Source: Heterocephalus glaber (lineage: Eukaryota > Chordata > Mammalia > Rodentia > Bathyergidae). From it: DNA of 64,000 nt. The position numbers were made by a program, and so were the translations under genes. The number at the start of each line of letters is the position of its first letter. Positions within the stretch are counted from its first letter, which is position 1. Location of the stretch: assembly GCF_000247695.1 (NCBI RefSeq), contig NW_004624743.1, positions 7,801,888-7,865,887 on the forward strand, written 5' to 3'. Positions 23,571-35,275 of the stretch are shown piece after piece. Under the pieces are notes generated by a model that was not told where the DNA came from, did no database searches, and saw only the letters and a list, made by a program, of their open reading frames with translations.

Positions 23571-26500
23571 TATCAACTTAAAAATATTTAGAAGCACACC
23601 CGGATGACGTGGAAGTCTGCCTTGAGACATTAAAGATTCCAAAGCTAACTATGACATCAGGTCATGGAGACTGCAGCTTCCTAATGGTGTCATCAGCAGA
23701 TTGTAAATTTTTACATAATTCTAGTACAAAAGCTAGTCATTTAAAAGCAGTCCTATAATCTCAGGCCTTTTCTTTGAACTCCAAAATACCCAGGATAACT
23801 ATTATATCAATGAGGAATAATGCATGCAAGTGACCAATTTTATATCAAACATAGACAATCAAGAGATTTTTCCACTATCAGGCTACACAAGTAAGCTAAT
23901 AAAACTTGTCCCCCTCTTTTTTCCATTCTCATGCCATTATTAAACCTATAATTAATAGAATCAGCTTGAAACACCTACTTTCAGTCCTGGCTTTTATACG
24001 TGTTAACCTTTTTTTTTTTTCCTACAGGAAGAGTAGGTAATGGCAAATGAAATGCTAATTTTTACTTTATGGGACACCCATCAAAAAGTGACTGTAAGCT
24101 AATTTATCAAAATTGAAATAAAGTAGGACACTAGTAACTATTTCAAGAATTAATTTAAAATACGATATACACCTCACATACTGCATTACTCAGATTGTGT
24201 TACTAATTTAAATGTTTCTTAACTAATTATGAAGACTAAATGGAGAACTTCCTCCCCATCGTGTCTTTGCTTCCCCCATCCAGTCTCTCTATCTGGGTAA
24301 ATACAATTGGGCCTCAGATGGGGCTCGGCATCTTTGTTTTCTCCCTTTTAATCTCATCCTTAGTGTGACTGGCACCTTGGGCTCAGACCTGGGAGGACGC
24401 AGCAGTGACTTTACTGCCACTGCCCGTTTTGGTGTCACTCCCATCACTTCACCCTTGAGCCCCCATTTTTGTTTGCTTTAGGAACTGCCTTGGTTTAAAT
24501 CACTCAGATGTTACACAGGGACACAAATATAGAGTGGACACACAGGCCCTGTCCTGAATGTGTTGGCTGCGTGTAATATTGGCTCTTTCTTGCCACACTT
24601 ACACCCAGGACTCCAGGCCAGTTGATTGGAGTTAAGGCACTTCCTTACCTTCTACCCTCCCTCAGGACAGCTTAATTAGAACTGAAGTTTCAATTAAAAA
24701 TAAACAGAATGGATCCCAAACACCAGGGAGCTACCAATAGGCTAAAGGAAAGAAGGGCTGGAAACAAGCTTTTTTGACTCTTCAGTTCAAAAGTTAACAG
24801 ATTTTAGGTATATGTAATAAAACACTCTGAAATTCACACTGATTAACTTAATTTGAGGCAAGAATTGTGGTTTTCTTTTTCAAGAAGTATGAGAATTATG
24901 TGTTTAGTATTTTCAAGTGACGTATGCACAGTTTTTCTAATTCATTTCCACTCTGCCAAAAGTTTCCAGCCTGATCTTTAAAAGGAAAAATACTACACAG
25001 AAAGGTGAACAAAATAGGAAAGGGTATTTAATGGGGCATACAAGGTGGCTGAGATTCCCAGTTCCACCAGTGGAGTTTTGTTCAAGAACTGGGGATGTTC
25101 TCTACCTTGAATCACTTGCCTCTGTCCACAGCTACCAGCTAGACGAGAGGAGGCGACTCTCTAACTCCTCTGCTTGTAATCAAATCAACCTTGAAGTGTT
25201 TTATGATATTTTGGAATAAATGATACCCTACCCCATGTATAATGTAGGTTATTACATATACAGGAGAAGTGCAGACTTACGGCAATGATCGACATAAATC
25301 TTGTGGGGAATCTTACATCTAGCCTTAAATGTCTGCATATTTTGTGCAAGAAATTTATGTCACCTTTATCTAGAAATTGGCTTAATTTTGAACTTTTCCC
25401 ACAAGTTCTGTATTACTAAATAGTATGAAATTACAGATGTGCAATTATAAATTATCTCAGTAAATGAACTACAATGTGAATTTAAGTTTCTGAATATTTA
25501 GATAAGAAAACATTGCACTTCAGGCTGAATTTATATATGGCATGAAGTGAAGAATTGAGGCATCATCTGAATAAAGCAAGCACCAAACGGTTACCCTTGA
25601 AATAGGCATTGGAGCCTAAGTTATCTGTATAAAGGCCTTAATCACTTTATTTGCAGAGTTCCGACTTAAATGGCTGTATCCAAATTGAATCACCAGTAGT
25701 TTGAGGAATATTGAGCCTGGAAAACTTAACAAACAAGCACAGTCTGCCAGCTTTCAGATTGGTGTTTTTGTCATCCATCTTCCTCCAGTAAAATTTCTAC
25801 CTCTCCTAGGCATAGCAGCAGGAAATCAAGTTCCTGTGACTGTCCTAGAGGTGTTCACCATGTTTAAAAGCTGACGGCTCTGGTGATTTAGCCCATGAAA
25901 TGAAAGTCATGTTTTCTCTTCTATTCAGCCAGGGAAATGGTAAGTACTGTGAGTCAACAACAATCACAGCCTCAAAGGAGAGAAGAGCAGGGCTAATGAA
26001 AGGAGTGCTCAGAACTTCTCCAATAGTTCCCACATTGATGCACCAGCCTGGATAGCTCATTAGGGTACTCAGAAGAACACAAAGAGTCTTTCAAATAAAG
26101 CGTCTTGTTCCAGGAGTGTATTCATCACCTTATGCCTATCCAGGATAGGAGGGCTTTCTCCTTGGCTTCTGAATGCAACAACCTGTAACCATTTGTATGG
26201 AGATGTTGCTAAACATATTTGTAACCTCAAAGACAGGCTTCATTCACTGGAACAGGGACAACTTCAGAAGAAATGGATTTTCCCAAGGGTACCACTCCTA
26301 TTTAGTGTGTTAGTACTTTTGTAACCTATTGGACTGAGGACAGTGTGGGAATAGTCTAGAGACTTCCCCATTTACAAGGAAAAAAAGAAAGAAATCTAAA
26401 GGGATAGAAACTTTGACAAAAAGAGAAAAGAATAAGAAAGTGACTCGTGTACGTCGAATAGAGCAGGCACCTAACTAAGCAATAATTACAGCCTTGCCCA

Positions 26501-26838
26501 CAATACTCTGGGAGGGAGAAGTCACCAGCTGGATTTTGGCCCAGAGTGTTAATGAGTGAAAACAGAAGCCACCGTGGAAGGGAAGAGAAATCTGGGGACA
26601 GCAGCCAAGCATCTGTAACTGCCCCACAGGAAAGGCAGCAGGGCCTTTTTGGTGAGATGAACAGTGCCCGCTGTGTCTTGGCTGTGCTGCTTTTGTCTGC
26701 TAACTTTGAACTCACAAAGCTGCAGGATTAGTCTCACCTGTCAGACAGGGCCGTGTGGCCAAAGGCGACCCAGCGGAGAGTTTCCCCAAAGGAATGACAT
26801 CATGCTCCATGTACAATAACTGGAACATAACAGCAACT

Positions 26839-26852
26839 CCTAGAGGTGGCAG
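26839..26852 (+). promoter_or_regulatory. CTCF-like motif
   Basis: CCTAGAGGTGGCAG keeps the AGGTGGCAG half of the CTCF core exactly and differs from CCACNAGGTGGCAG at two of the informative 5' positions. Whether it is bound is unknown. Confidence 0.3.
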
Positions 26853-28440
26853 GGGCTGGGGGGGTGCTGTCTGGAGAATTGTGCGGAGAAGCTGGACACT
26901 GTGCAGTCCTAGGAAGGTTTGCAGTTAAAGCAGAGAGAGGAATGAAACCATGAGAGTGGTCTCATGTAAGGGAAATCTTAAGCAATAAAGTGTGTACTTC
27001 AGGGAAAGCATCTTAGGGATTTAACTCGAGACTGAATTGAGTACCTGCTTTTGGAAGCTGGCTGTCCTGATATCAGAGACACAGGATCAATTCTTGTTTC
27101 TCCCTTGTGGAAGCCTAGATGGTGAATAGTGAGCCACCAAAGCCAGCAAGGAATGAGAACACGTGACGAGGACACTAAATGCAGATACATGCCTTATAAC
27201 GTATTTTTAGATGGAAAGCACCTTAGAAATATTATTGTCAGAAATACTTCTTTAGGTGACCTAAGTACCTAAGCAACACAATATTGATGAATCCTGGCCA
27301 TTGCCTGATGAAGGCCAGTGCCTAAAAGAAGAAAGAGTAAGGCTCTGTCTCCCAGGGCTGCTGCCAACACCCCCAGGTAGTGCAGTGGGACCAGGGCTTC
27401 ATGTGTGCGTGGACTAGCTATTGCTTCTTTACAGCTTTCTGTGCTAACTCAGTCTACACACAGTCGAGGCGATGTGAAATGTGACAGAATGAAATATTCA
27501 GTTGTCACTTTACAATTTTACATTTTACTATAATTTAGAAAGAGACATCAATGAAGACACTATGTGTAATTCTTCAAACTTGGGGTGAATTTTCAGTTTT
27601 CCTATTAAGAAAATCAGAATTAATCTTTAAAGATTTTGTCTGAACATCAGAAAGACTGGAAAACTCAGTGCTCATAAATTAAGTATAATATTGTGTTCAT
27701 ACCTAGATTTATAGTTACAGAGATATATACCGGTATCTGTATACAGGCATACATAGAAAAAGATGTGGATAGTAGATACAACCATAGAGCAGACAGGTGT
27801 AGATATAAAGATCTATGTGAATACTTCTGTACGTCCGATCGCACATCTTTATATGTAATAACTTAAGTGGTTTTGTGTTTTACCTTACACTTATTATAAT
27901 TTTAGTTTGTTAGGTTTATTATATCTAAACTGTAAATAGAGACTCTACGTTAATTATGCGTTTTAAAATCTTTAAACAGGAGAAATCAGTGCATGTGCAA
28001 AAAGGAAGACAACCACAATGATTGGTTATTTTTATTTAGCGATTCCTACTGTTCCTAAAACTTGTATTCGTTGCTACTTTCTGTGGATGTTTGGGTGACG
28101 GTTGGTAAGAAGTCCTTTCTGATTAATGCCTGGACAGTTAAACTTGACTGTGTATAAGGTTTTAACTACTGCGCTAGTGTTTACTGTGATCCTGGTATCG
28201 ATATAGTACTAGGAACTACAAATGTGAACCTCTTGCTAGTGAAGGACACTTACAACTGTCAAAGCTCATAGTTTTAAAGAATTGTTTGATTTTGAGAGAG
28301 TATAGGTAAATTACCATTGGATCTCTCTCCTGATTTGGTGGCAAAACAGGTGGAAGTCTTTAAAATAATAATCATAAAAAATTGTGTAATTAGACAAATT
28401 TCCTTATGTAATGCAGAAAGGGAACAGAGACTACATTCTT

Positions 28441-28848
28441 CTTTTTCCCTGAAGTTCTTTTATTGGTACATTTTATGTATACAATACGTTTATATTTATC
28501 ATTGGGTGCTTGTACCTGTACATGATGCATCTTCGTTCTTATGTTTTCCCCATTACCTGTGTGCCCTTCACCCCCTCCACCCTTCGCTAAATGGATGCAT
28601 ATTTAGGCCATACTCTTAAGTGAAATAAATAGGACACACGTGTGTAAATACCAAATAGTTTCTCTAGTGTGAGAAACTGAAAGTGTAAATAAGGATTAAA
28701 ATGATTAAAATGAATAATTGATAATTTGAAATAGGAAGAAAAGGTTCAAAGAGGTAGGGGTGGTGGGAGGGGAAGGGGAAAGGAAAGAAAGGGAAGGAAA
28801 AATTATGAGAAAAGAAAAAGAATGGAAACGAAGTCTATATAAATAGGG
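28441..28848 (-). mobile_element. Twin-primed (5'-inverted) L1
   Basis: 28441-28589 is the L1 3' terminus on the minus strand. 28590-28848 is the adjoining upstream L1 segment on the plus strand ('cttaagtgaaataaatagg', 'gtttctctagtgtgagaaac'). Both match the uninterrupted copy at 58490-58880. The junction near 28585-28593 shares the few bases 'gcta' between the two arms. A direct repeat of about 11 bp (actacattctt 28430-28440, actatattctt 28849-28859, one mismatch) flanks the whole. This is the classic product of twin priming. Confidence 0.85.
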
Positions 28849-28859
28849 ACTATATTCTT

Positions 28860-28921
28860 TTTTGGAGGGGGTACCAGGGATCGAACTTGGGTCCTTGTGC
28901 TTATGAAGCAGGCGGCAGAGG
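28860..28921 (-). mobile_element. 5'-truncated ID SINE
   Basis: Minus-strand ID 3' half: 'ggtaccagggatcgaacttgg', 'gcttatgaagcaggcggcag'. It sits between two copies of 'ctatattctt' (28850-28859 and 28922-28931). The first copy is also the L1 target-site duplication, so the ID inserted right at the L1 edge. Confidence 0.8.
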
Positions 28922-28931
28922 CTATATTCTT

Positions 28932-30210
28932 AATTGCCTTCTATCACACACACAGCCCAAAGACCTTCAGAGATAGCTTTTTAAGGACGACACCATGAGA
29001 GAGAGACACAATATGACAATAGATAGTGTCCAGGGGTTAGGGAACCGATCCAGAGCTCCATTTTGGGTAATAATGAAAAATTTTGACCCCTTACTGAATC
29101 AACAGAGTTGTTTGAAATACTAAATGTTGTTATACAGATAATTGTATCAAATCGTATTTTTATTGAAATCAGTACAAAGATTAGCGAAAGATATTTTAAA
29201 TACCCAATGTTCTACAATTCCATTTTGACGTGTTCACCTTTGAGGTGTTTTCCTAACTAATCATAAAGTTTTAAAACTGATTTTAAACCCATCGGATTAG
29301 GATGGTGGTGATGTCTTTCCGAGGCTGGAAGCACATATGCTTTGAAAGTGACTTGGTATTAAGAATACATTCAAATATGAGGCATTGTAAATGCAAGGTC
29401 TTCCAACTGAAAAGAGCTTTCCTGTGGTATCTAATTTAGAGACAGCACTGTTAACAATGATGACATTTAAGCAGCCAAGGCTAAAGCTATGCAAAGACCT
29501 TCCATTCCAGTAAAAGCAAAAATCTACAGCTCTTCTTAGTGTTCAGTGTAACAGGAGGTAAGTCTGTTGGTTGACAGTGGGTAGGTTGAAGCAAGCTTCA
29601 CAACTGGAAAGTTTACCTGATAATTTAAACCAAAGGGCCTCTTAGCCTTCAGTGCAATGGGAATACAATAGGAATTTATGCCATACTGAATCTATTTCTC
29701 TGACCTCTGTACCTGAGATCAGAATTAGCAATATAAACCTCCATTTTCTCCCTCACTTCTCCATCCCAGGCCTTCAGATTCATCTCTGAAATCCACTTCC
29801 AGGTTAGTTTTCCAGAACTTCTCTTTTAAGTGAGTAACTTTTATTAAAAAACATTCTAATTACAGAAAAACATTCTACCCCATTATTTGAAAAGCAGAGA
29901 GACCCTAGAAAGTAATGTAAAATAGAAATTTACTAATCAAATCATATATTTAAAATAAAGTCAAGCTTACTGATTAAGTGACACTTGCAAGAACTACTCT
30001 CAAATTTTTTAACTGTAATATTAATAACATTAGCATATTTGCCAGGAATTTAAATATTCACAAATTAAGTTTTAAAAAATATTGTATAATGATTGAGAAT
30101 ATTCAACAACTTCATGATTTAAGTTTGAGAGTAAGCAAATGTTTTACAGTGACTCTTTGTTGAATAACTGTGAAAGATTATTGATCAGAAATAAACTTAA
30201 CATTTCTAGA
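28932..30210. other. AT-rich unassigned sequence
   Basis: No gene seen. 29700-29830 is pyrimidine-rich and may be an L2 scrap. An open frame of 65 codons on the minus strand (29297-29494) has no motif. Confidence 0.45.
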
Positions 30211-30398
30211 ATTTTTTTCAGTTCTGGGGATTAGACCCAGAACCTTCACACTTAACTACATCTCCAGCTCTTTTTTATTTTGAGACAAGGTATCATTAAG
30301 ACAGTATGTTTCTCAGGCTGGGCTTGAATTTTGGATCCTCCTGCTTCAGCCTCCCAAGGTGCTGGGATTAAAGGTATGTGTCACAATGCCTGGCTTCA
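30211..30398 (-). mobile_element. B1-dID composite SINE
   Basis: Two fused halves on the minus strand. The ID-like half reads 'gttctggggattagacccag' and 'aactacatctccagctc'. The B1 half reads 'tcaggctgggcttgaatttt', 'cagcctcccaaggtgctggg' and 'attaaaggtatgtgtcacaa'. B1-dID composites occur in squirrel-, dormouse- and guinea-pig-related rodents rather than in mouse or rat. Confidence 0.8.
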
Positions 30399-30807
30399 GG
30401 AACTTTTAATGATAATGAAAAAGAAAAATTTTTAGAATACCTAGCAGCTTTAAAAAAACCCCATTACTTTCCAATATATTATCCAAATTGACCTTCATAA
30501 TTATGATATGTAATGAATAAAATTCTCAATTTAGAGATGGAAAAATTAAAATTGAAGTACTTCAAGTATTCACTAACAAATTTAATTGTATATCTACTGA
30601 AGAATAGTTAGCCTCTTTTTATTTTAGAGAAAAATAACTGAGCTGTGGGAGTCTGAAAAAAATGATCATAGTAACTACACTGCAAAGTACCATGTTAAAG
30701 ATTTATAATTTTAAATTTACCCAACTCCAAAACCTCTAGTCTTTCCATTCCTTTTCCAATATGTATCAAGACAGTACAAATAGCATATAACATGACTGAG
30801 AATAAAA
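30399..30807. other. AT-rich unassigned sequence
   Basis: No gene or named repeat seen. Confidence 0.5.
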
Positions 30808-31028
30808 ATATTTTTTATTGAGTGTCTACTTTGTCAGTTACCTTAATGATGATACTTTAATGCAGTTTTATTTAGAATGAGGCTCTTTAATTATACTTAA
30901 TTGATGGCAGACATTGAGCAGATGGGAATAAAAGTTTGAAATGCTTTACAGATGACAAAACAGAGAACAATTAATATAAATTGTTCAATCACACTACAAT
31001 AAGTGAAAGACAGGATTTGAAACCAAGC
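30808..31028 (+). repeat. MIR SINE relic
   Basis: Sense MIR layout: 'ttattgagtgtctactttgtc', 'ctttacagatgacaaaacag', 'attgttcaatcacactacaa', 'gacaggatttgaaaccaagcc'. Diverged and slightly expanded. Confidence 0.7.
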
Positions 31029-32056
31029 CTTTAAAAATTCAAAGAAAGAATTCATACAAAATCCTCCTTCTAACTTTAATCAAGGCCAAAAAATAATATA
31101 AAATTCACATCCACTCTGTAACTTTGCTTAAAATTTTTGTGTGGGAAATACATTTTTCAAAAGTAACACTTCCATGATTATTTTCTCCATGAAACTTATA
31201 AAATGTAGATTTCAGCAGCTTTGAGTCTTCATTAAATAATACACTGGGAAAGTAATAACTGGCTTTTTTTTCTTGTCCTTGGACTACTCTCCAACTAGAT
31301 GCCCATAGATACCCTAGAATAATAGATACCCTATTATTCTTTTTGGCTACACTTTTTTTGTGTATGACATCAATTAGGTTATTATCCAAAGTCACAGTGG
31401 TTTAACCAAACAGATCTTTATATTACTACATTAAATGTAAGAAGGCACACAAAGTCTTTGAATTAGAAGCACTGCATATGTAATGGAAAACACTTCCTTT
31501 TTTGCTACACTAACTTTCTTGGCATAGAATTTACATATGACAAGGTCACATTATATCGGAGTGCCTATCTTCAATAAAATATAGGCTATTGTTGTAATCC
31601 CCAGGTCTGGATCACATTGTATAATAACTTCTAAATAAGCAGAAAGTGTTTATGCTTATGTGAAAAAAAATACACATATAAGAGAGGAAAAATATTGGAT
31701 CATAATCCTGATTCTATCAAAAACTTGCAGCATCCTCTTTGAATTTTGGTTTTCTTTTTCATAAGATAACGTTAGTGTTAACCTCTTCCTACATGAAAAC
31801 GCAGTGCCTACCTTAAAGGGAAACCTTAATATTAAAATATCTACCAGGCCTTTTCAAAAGGCACCATGTAGCAATTCACTTTATGCTGGTCTTCCAGACA
31901 AGTTAGACACAGTTGAGTGGCTAACAAAGCAAAGAGGCCAAGGCAGGAAATGTTCTTTCCATATCTTCTACACCTCACTAAATGCCCAAGGACAGGTTAG
32001 ATTCTTTGTCTAGGTTTGTTTTGCATTACTAGGGAGATGTCTGAATTTCCCATTCA

Positions 32057-32061
<5 letters not shown>
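31029..32061. other. AT-rich unassigned sequence
   Basis: No gene or named repeat seen. The open frame of 96 codons at 31105-31395 (minus) carries no motif. Confidence 0.45.

Positions 32062-32095
<34 letters not shown>
32062..32095. repeat. (CT)17 microsatellite
   Basis: Uninterrupted TC dinucleotide run of about 34 bases. Likely polymorphic within the species. Confidence 0.95.
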
Positions 32096-32098
<3 letters not shown>

Positions 32099-32279
32099 AA
32101 TTTTTACAATAATAAAGGCCAAGGAACACACCTTTCTAATATTTCAGTAGCCATAAACTTTTGGGCTGTAATAAACAAAATCTACTCAGTTGATTGAGAA
32201 ATTTTCAAGTCAAATTTTCCATTTCGTACATGGTATACGGATTCACTTTCTGACTTAGATGCGGGATGTACATTTATTT

Positions 32280-32735
32280 GGTTCCTCCTTCTCCCCTGCT
32301 TCCGTAAGACAGCCCTCCCACCGTGTGCAGACGTCTCTGAGGCCCTGTGCCTCTCAGTCTTGGCCGGTTGAATCTCCACTGCCAGCATCTCTTCACTTGC
32401 GGGGCTTTCTTGGGCCATGAGCCCTGTCCCGCCCACAGGTGTAGCCAACTGGAAATGCCTCAGAATGAGTGGCTCTCCTGAGGTAGCCTTCATTCGAGGC
32501 CAGGCAATACCCACTCCCTCCAAGACAGGTTCAATAGCAGTGCAGAGTTCCCCAGTGGAAAGGAGCCCATTTCCCACACCTTTGATGGGACCTCTCCCCA
32601 TCCTGTCCCACTTCCCTCCTCCTACTCCCCTGGGGTGTTTTCAGGACTCATCTACAAATAAACTACTTAAACACTAGTCTCTGTTTCACGGTCTACTTCT
32701 GGCAGAAGGCGAACTGTGCGGTGTCAGTTATATAA
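32280..32735 (+). mobile_element. ERVL-like LTR candidate
   Basis: GC-balanced block ending 'aaataaactacttaaacac', 'gtctctgtttcacggtctac', 'ttctggcagaaggcgaac', which resembles the polyadenylation and U5 end of ERVL-type LTRs. Ends and target-site duplication are not visible. Overlapping open frames on both strands (32182-32601 minus, 32417-32677 plus) are unrecognised. Confidence 0.4.
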
Positions 32736-32909
32736 GAGCCAATGGTTACAGTGTGGGTTGATTTCCCTATCCTTCCCTAAAACACGCTGAACTCCAACCT
32801 CTAACACAGCCTACTGTGACCAATACCTCGGTCCATGAATGCTTCACAGTTTATGAACAATTCAGTTTGCAAACAGAAGCACTGGGCAAACTTTTGAACA
32901 AATTAAATT

Positions 32910-33298
32910 CATGAACGGAGGTATCTGTATTTGGTAACAGGTGTGGCAGATGTACCTAGTTAAGAGGAAATCTTTAGGGTGAGCCCTAATCCAGTTCGAA
33001 CAGTGCTGTTACGAGGAGATGGAGAAGAGATTTGGACGGATAGATACTCAAGGAAATGGACACCATCTGTGGATTGATCCGTTTCTCAAGACAGCAACAG
33101 CTTCTTCCCTTCCCATTTGCCAGCATCAGCATGGGAAGAGTTGCGTCCTCAAAGATGGCTTCACAGCAGTCTTAGCCTAGCACCCTATGAAGATGTCAAG
33201 GCTTCAACATGCCAGGGGTCACCAGGAGTTTCTGGATACATCTCACGGCTCTGCTAGACATCTTAAGCACTGTCCCAGAATCAAATTTCTGAAGCCCA
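32910..33298 (+). repeat. LTR-like relic
   Basis: Contains 'acctagttaagaggaaatct', 'gtgagccctaatccagttcg' and 'ggagatggagaagagatttgg', a wording I associate with old mammalian LTRs. Boundaries and family uncertain. Confidence 0.35.
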
Positions 33299-33430
33299 AA
33301 TGTGATCGGGAAACTTCTCAGAGTAAATGTTTTTCACATTGAAAGTCACACTCCTTAACATTATGTACAAGATCTGCGGCAGTCTCATATCTGTCTAATC
33401 CTCTAGCCTCATCCCACATTTTTATCCGGT
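33299..33430 (+). repeat. L2 LINE relic, first part of split copy
   Basis: L2 3' region text: 'cacactccttaacattatgt', 'acaagatctgcggcagtctc', 'ctaatcctctagcctcatcc'. The next L2 segment in order is found at 33885. Confidence 0.55.
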
Positions 33431-33449
33431 GGTGAGAGCAGAGCAGACC

Positions 33450-33645
33450 CAAGGAAACAAGATTTATTGAACATCTGTTACAGGCCAGTATTGTATCAGT
33501 TGCATTATCTGTGTCATCTTATTCAGTAACCATGCAGATCTCTGAGGAAGCAATTACTGATTTCAATTGACCAATTCAATTGAAAGGAGGAAGTTGAGAC
33601 ATAACCAGCTGCTTAACTGATTAAACATAGTTACTTTACCTCTGA
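33450..33645 (+). repeat. MIR SINE relic inside split L2
   Basis: Sense MIR: 'ttattgaacatctgttacagg', 'tcatcttattcagtaacca', 'ctctgaggaagcaattactg', 'gaggaagttgagacataacc'. It lies between two collinear L2 pieces, so it (with its neighbours) appears to have landed in the L2. Confidence 0.65.
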
Positions 33646-33884
33646 CCATTCAAGCTTACACTGGTATCCAACCCTATGATTCCAAAACCCTTTCTATTTC
33701 ACAATGTCTTAACTTGGGGTGACCAAACATCTTGGTGACCTGGGATACTTTTGCTTATTTCTGTAATCCACGAGTAATTTTGAAAGGCACCTCTTTTTCA
33801 CTTTTGAAAGGCCCATTCTGGTCTGTTGGTGAGCTGTATGGCCACTCCACCTTTTCTCCAAACCCACTATAGCATGGGCTGTTC

Positions 33885-34235
33885 TGGCCATCCTCGTGGA
33901 TGATTCCTTTTCTTTCCTCGTGCTCTTCCTTCACCTGGAATGTCCTTTATTTCCCTCATTTCCTGAAGCAGCAGACCAGTCCTCAGGACTCTGGCAAGTC
34001 TCTGCATTCTTCCAGCAGCAGGATGGAGTTACCTACACTCCTCTATTCTCCCTACCTGCCGAGCTTAATGCTATTTTTAATATAATTTTGGGGGAACTCT
34101 GCTGTCTTCTCCACCAACCTGTGAACTCTCTAAGGTTTGGACTGCATCTCAATTACCTGTACATCCACACTGCTACAGTTTTGCATGCCTCTGAACAAAT
34201 TGCTATTATGTTTGTCGAGTGACTGAATAGATGAA
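33885..34235 (+). repeat. L2 LINE 3' end, second part of split copy
   Basis: Continues the L2 order: 'ccttcacctggaatgtcc', 'ctgtgaactctctaaggtttgg', 'atgtttgtcgagtgactgaa' at the very end. The open frame of 108 codons (33896-34222) lies within it and is not a gene. Confidence 0.7.
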
Positions 34236-34287
34236 ATAATAAAGTGTGAAAGCTCTTATCTGCACCAGTTACTATAAAAAGTAGAAG

Positions 34288-34545
34288 CAGCGGAGCACAG
34301 TGGTGCATGCCTATGATCTCAGCGATCTCAGCTGCTCAGAGGCTGAACCAGGAGGACTGAGTTTGGGGTCAACCTAGGCAACCTAGTGAGACTGTGTCTC
34401 AAATTTTGCAAACAAATCTTAAAGGGTTGCAGATGTAGCTAAGTAGTAGTGTTTACCCAGCACACATGGCATCTTGGGTTCATTTTGTGGCGGGGAGTGG
34501 GGGGAAGAGTAAGGAGGAAGAGGAGAAGGAGATGGAGAAGTAGCA
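34288..34545 (+). mobile_element. B1-dID composite SINE
   Basis: B1 half: 'gagcacagtggtgcatgcct', 'tcagctgctcagaggctgaa', 'ccaggaggactgag', 'gagactgtgtctcaaa'. ID half: 'gttgcagatgtagctaag', 'tacccagcacacatggcatc'. It ends in a GGAAGA-rich purine tail. Contains a small local duplication, 'tgatctcagcgatctcagc'. Confidence 0.75.
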
Positions 34546-34794
34546 GTCTTTCAATAAGAGGAGGCTTATTCCAGCTGGCTCTGATCTACCATTTGCAGGG
34601 TTGCTCACATTCTGAGCAATTGTTCAGAGAACTTCTGCCTTGCCTGAGCAGTCATAGCCAAGCTGCCCTATTTTAGGAAGGGCTTCCCCTGCTTGGGATT
34701 TATGAAACTGTTCCCAGTGCTGTGGATGGTACTGTATTTCGATCATGTGCCTCGGACACCACTTAAATATCTTCCTGTACACTCTTGTTCTATG

Positions 34795-35015
34795 CTAAGA
34801 CTCAAACTACTTAGGTTTGGCTCGCAGTTCTACCATTTCCTAGGAAACTTCGTAGTTTCCTAAGCCTCCATTTCTTCATCTGAAAACTAGTTCACTGACT
34901 GCCTATTTCATGGATTTTTTTATAGCAATTAACGAAGTTTTGTAAAATGTTTAACATTGTAGCCATAGCATAGTAATGATCAGTAAATGTTAGTTATTTT
35001 CAATAATATTATTAT
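34795..35015 (-). repeat. MIR SINE relic
   Basis: Antisense MIR: 'ctcaaactacttaggtttgg', 'aagcctccatttcttcatctg', 'tagcaattaacgaagttttg', 'gatcagtaaatgttagttatt'. Confidence 0.75.
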
Positions 35016-35275
35016 TATGGCACCAGTTCTGTGCCTCTATGGCACTATGAACCTTGCTTCTGCAGTGAGGTATTCTTCCCCTTTGTCCTTTGGGACTCAT
35101 GCTAATTCTAGATATCTCAACATGTGTTGCATTGCCTAGCTGAGCCCAGCAGACCGTAAATTACTCTAGACATTCCACCACTCCTCCGGGCCCTCCTATG
35201 TCCTCACCTAGCACTAAGGCTGTTCCTGTAGAAGCTCTTTAAATAAACCTCTGTTTAACTGACACAACAGATTAG
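35016..35275 (+). repeat. Possible LTR end
   Basis: Ends in 'ctctttaaataaacctctg' and 'aactgacacaaca', resembling an LTR polyadenylation region. The rest is unassigned. Confidence 0.25.

Larger units (their letters stand above)
22626..28426. other. Transposon-poor unique sequence
   Basis: About 5.8 kb without any SINE, LINE or LTR I recognise. It contains a GA-rich simple repeat (23529-23570), a CTCF-like motif (26839-26852) and degenerate GATA/ATA-rich sequence at 27710-27860. Open frames such as 25031-25219 and 26356-26731 are short and unrecognised. Confidence 0.45.

Noticed and set aside
32182..32601. 139-codon open frame on the minus strand
   Set aside because: Overlaps a likely LTR with an equally open frame on the other strand; no domain or splice support.
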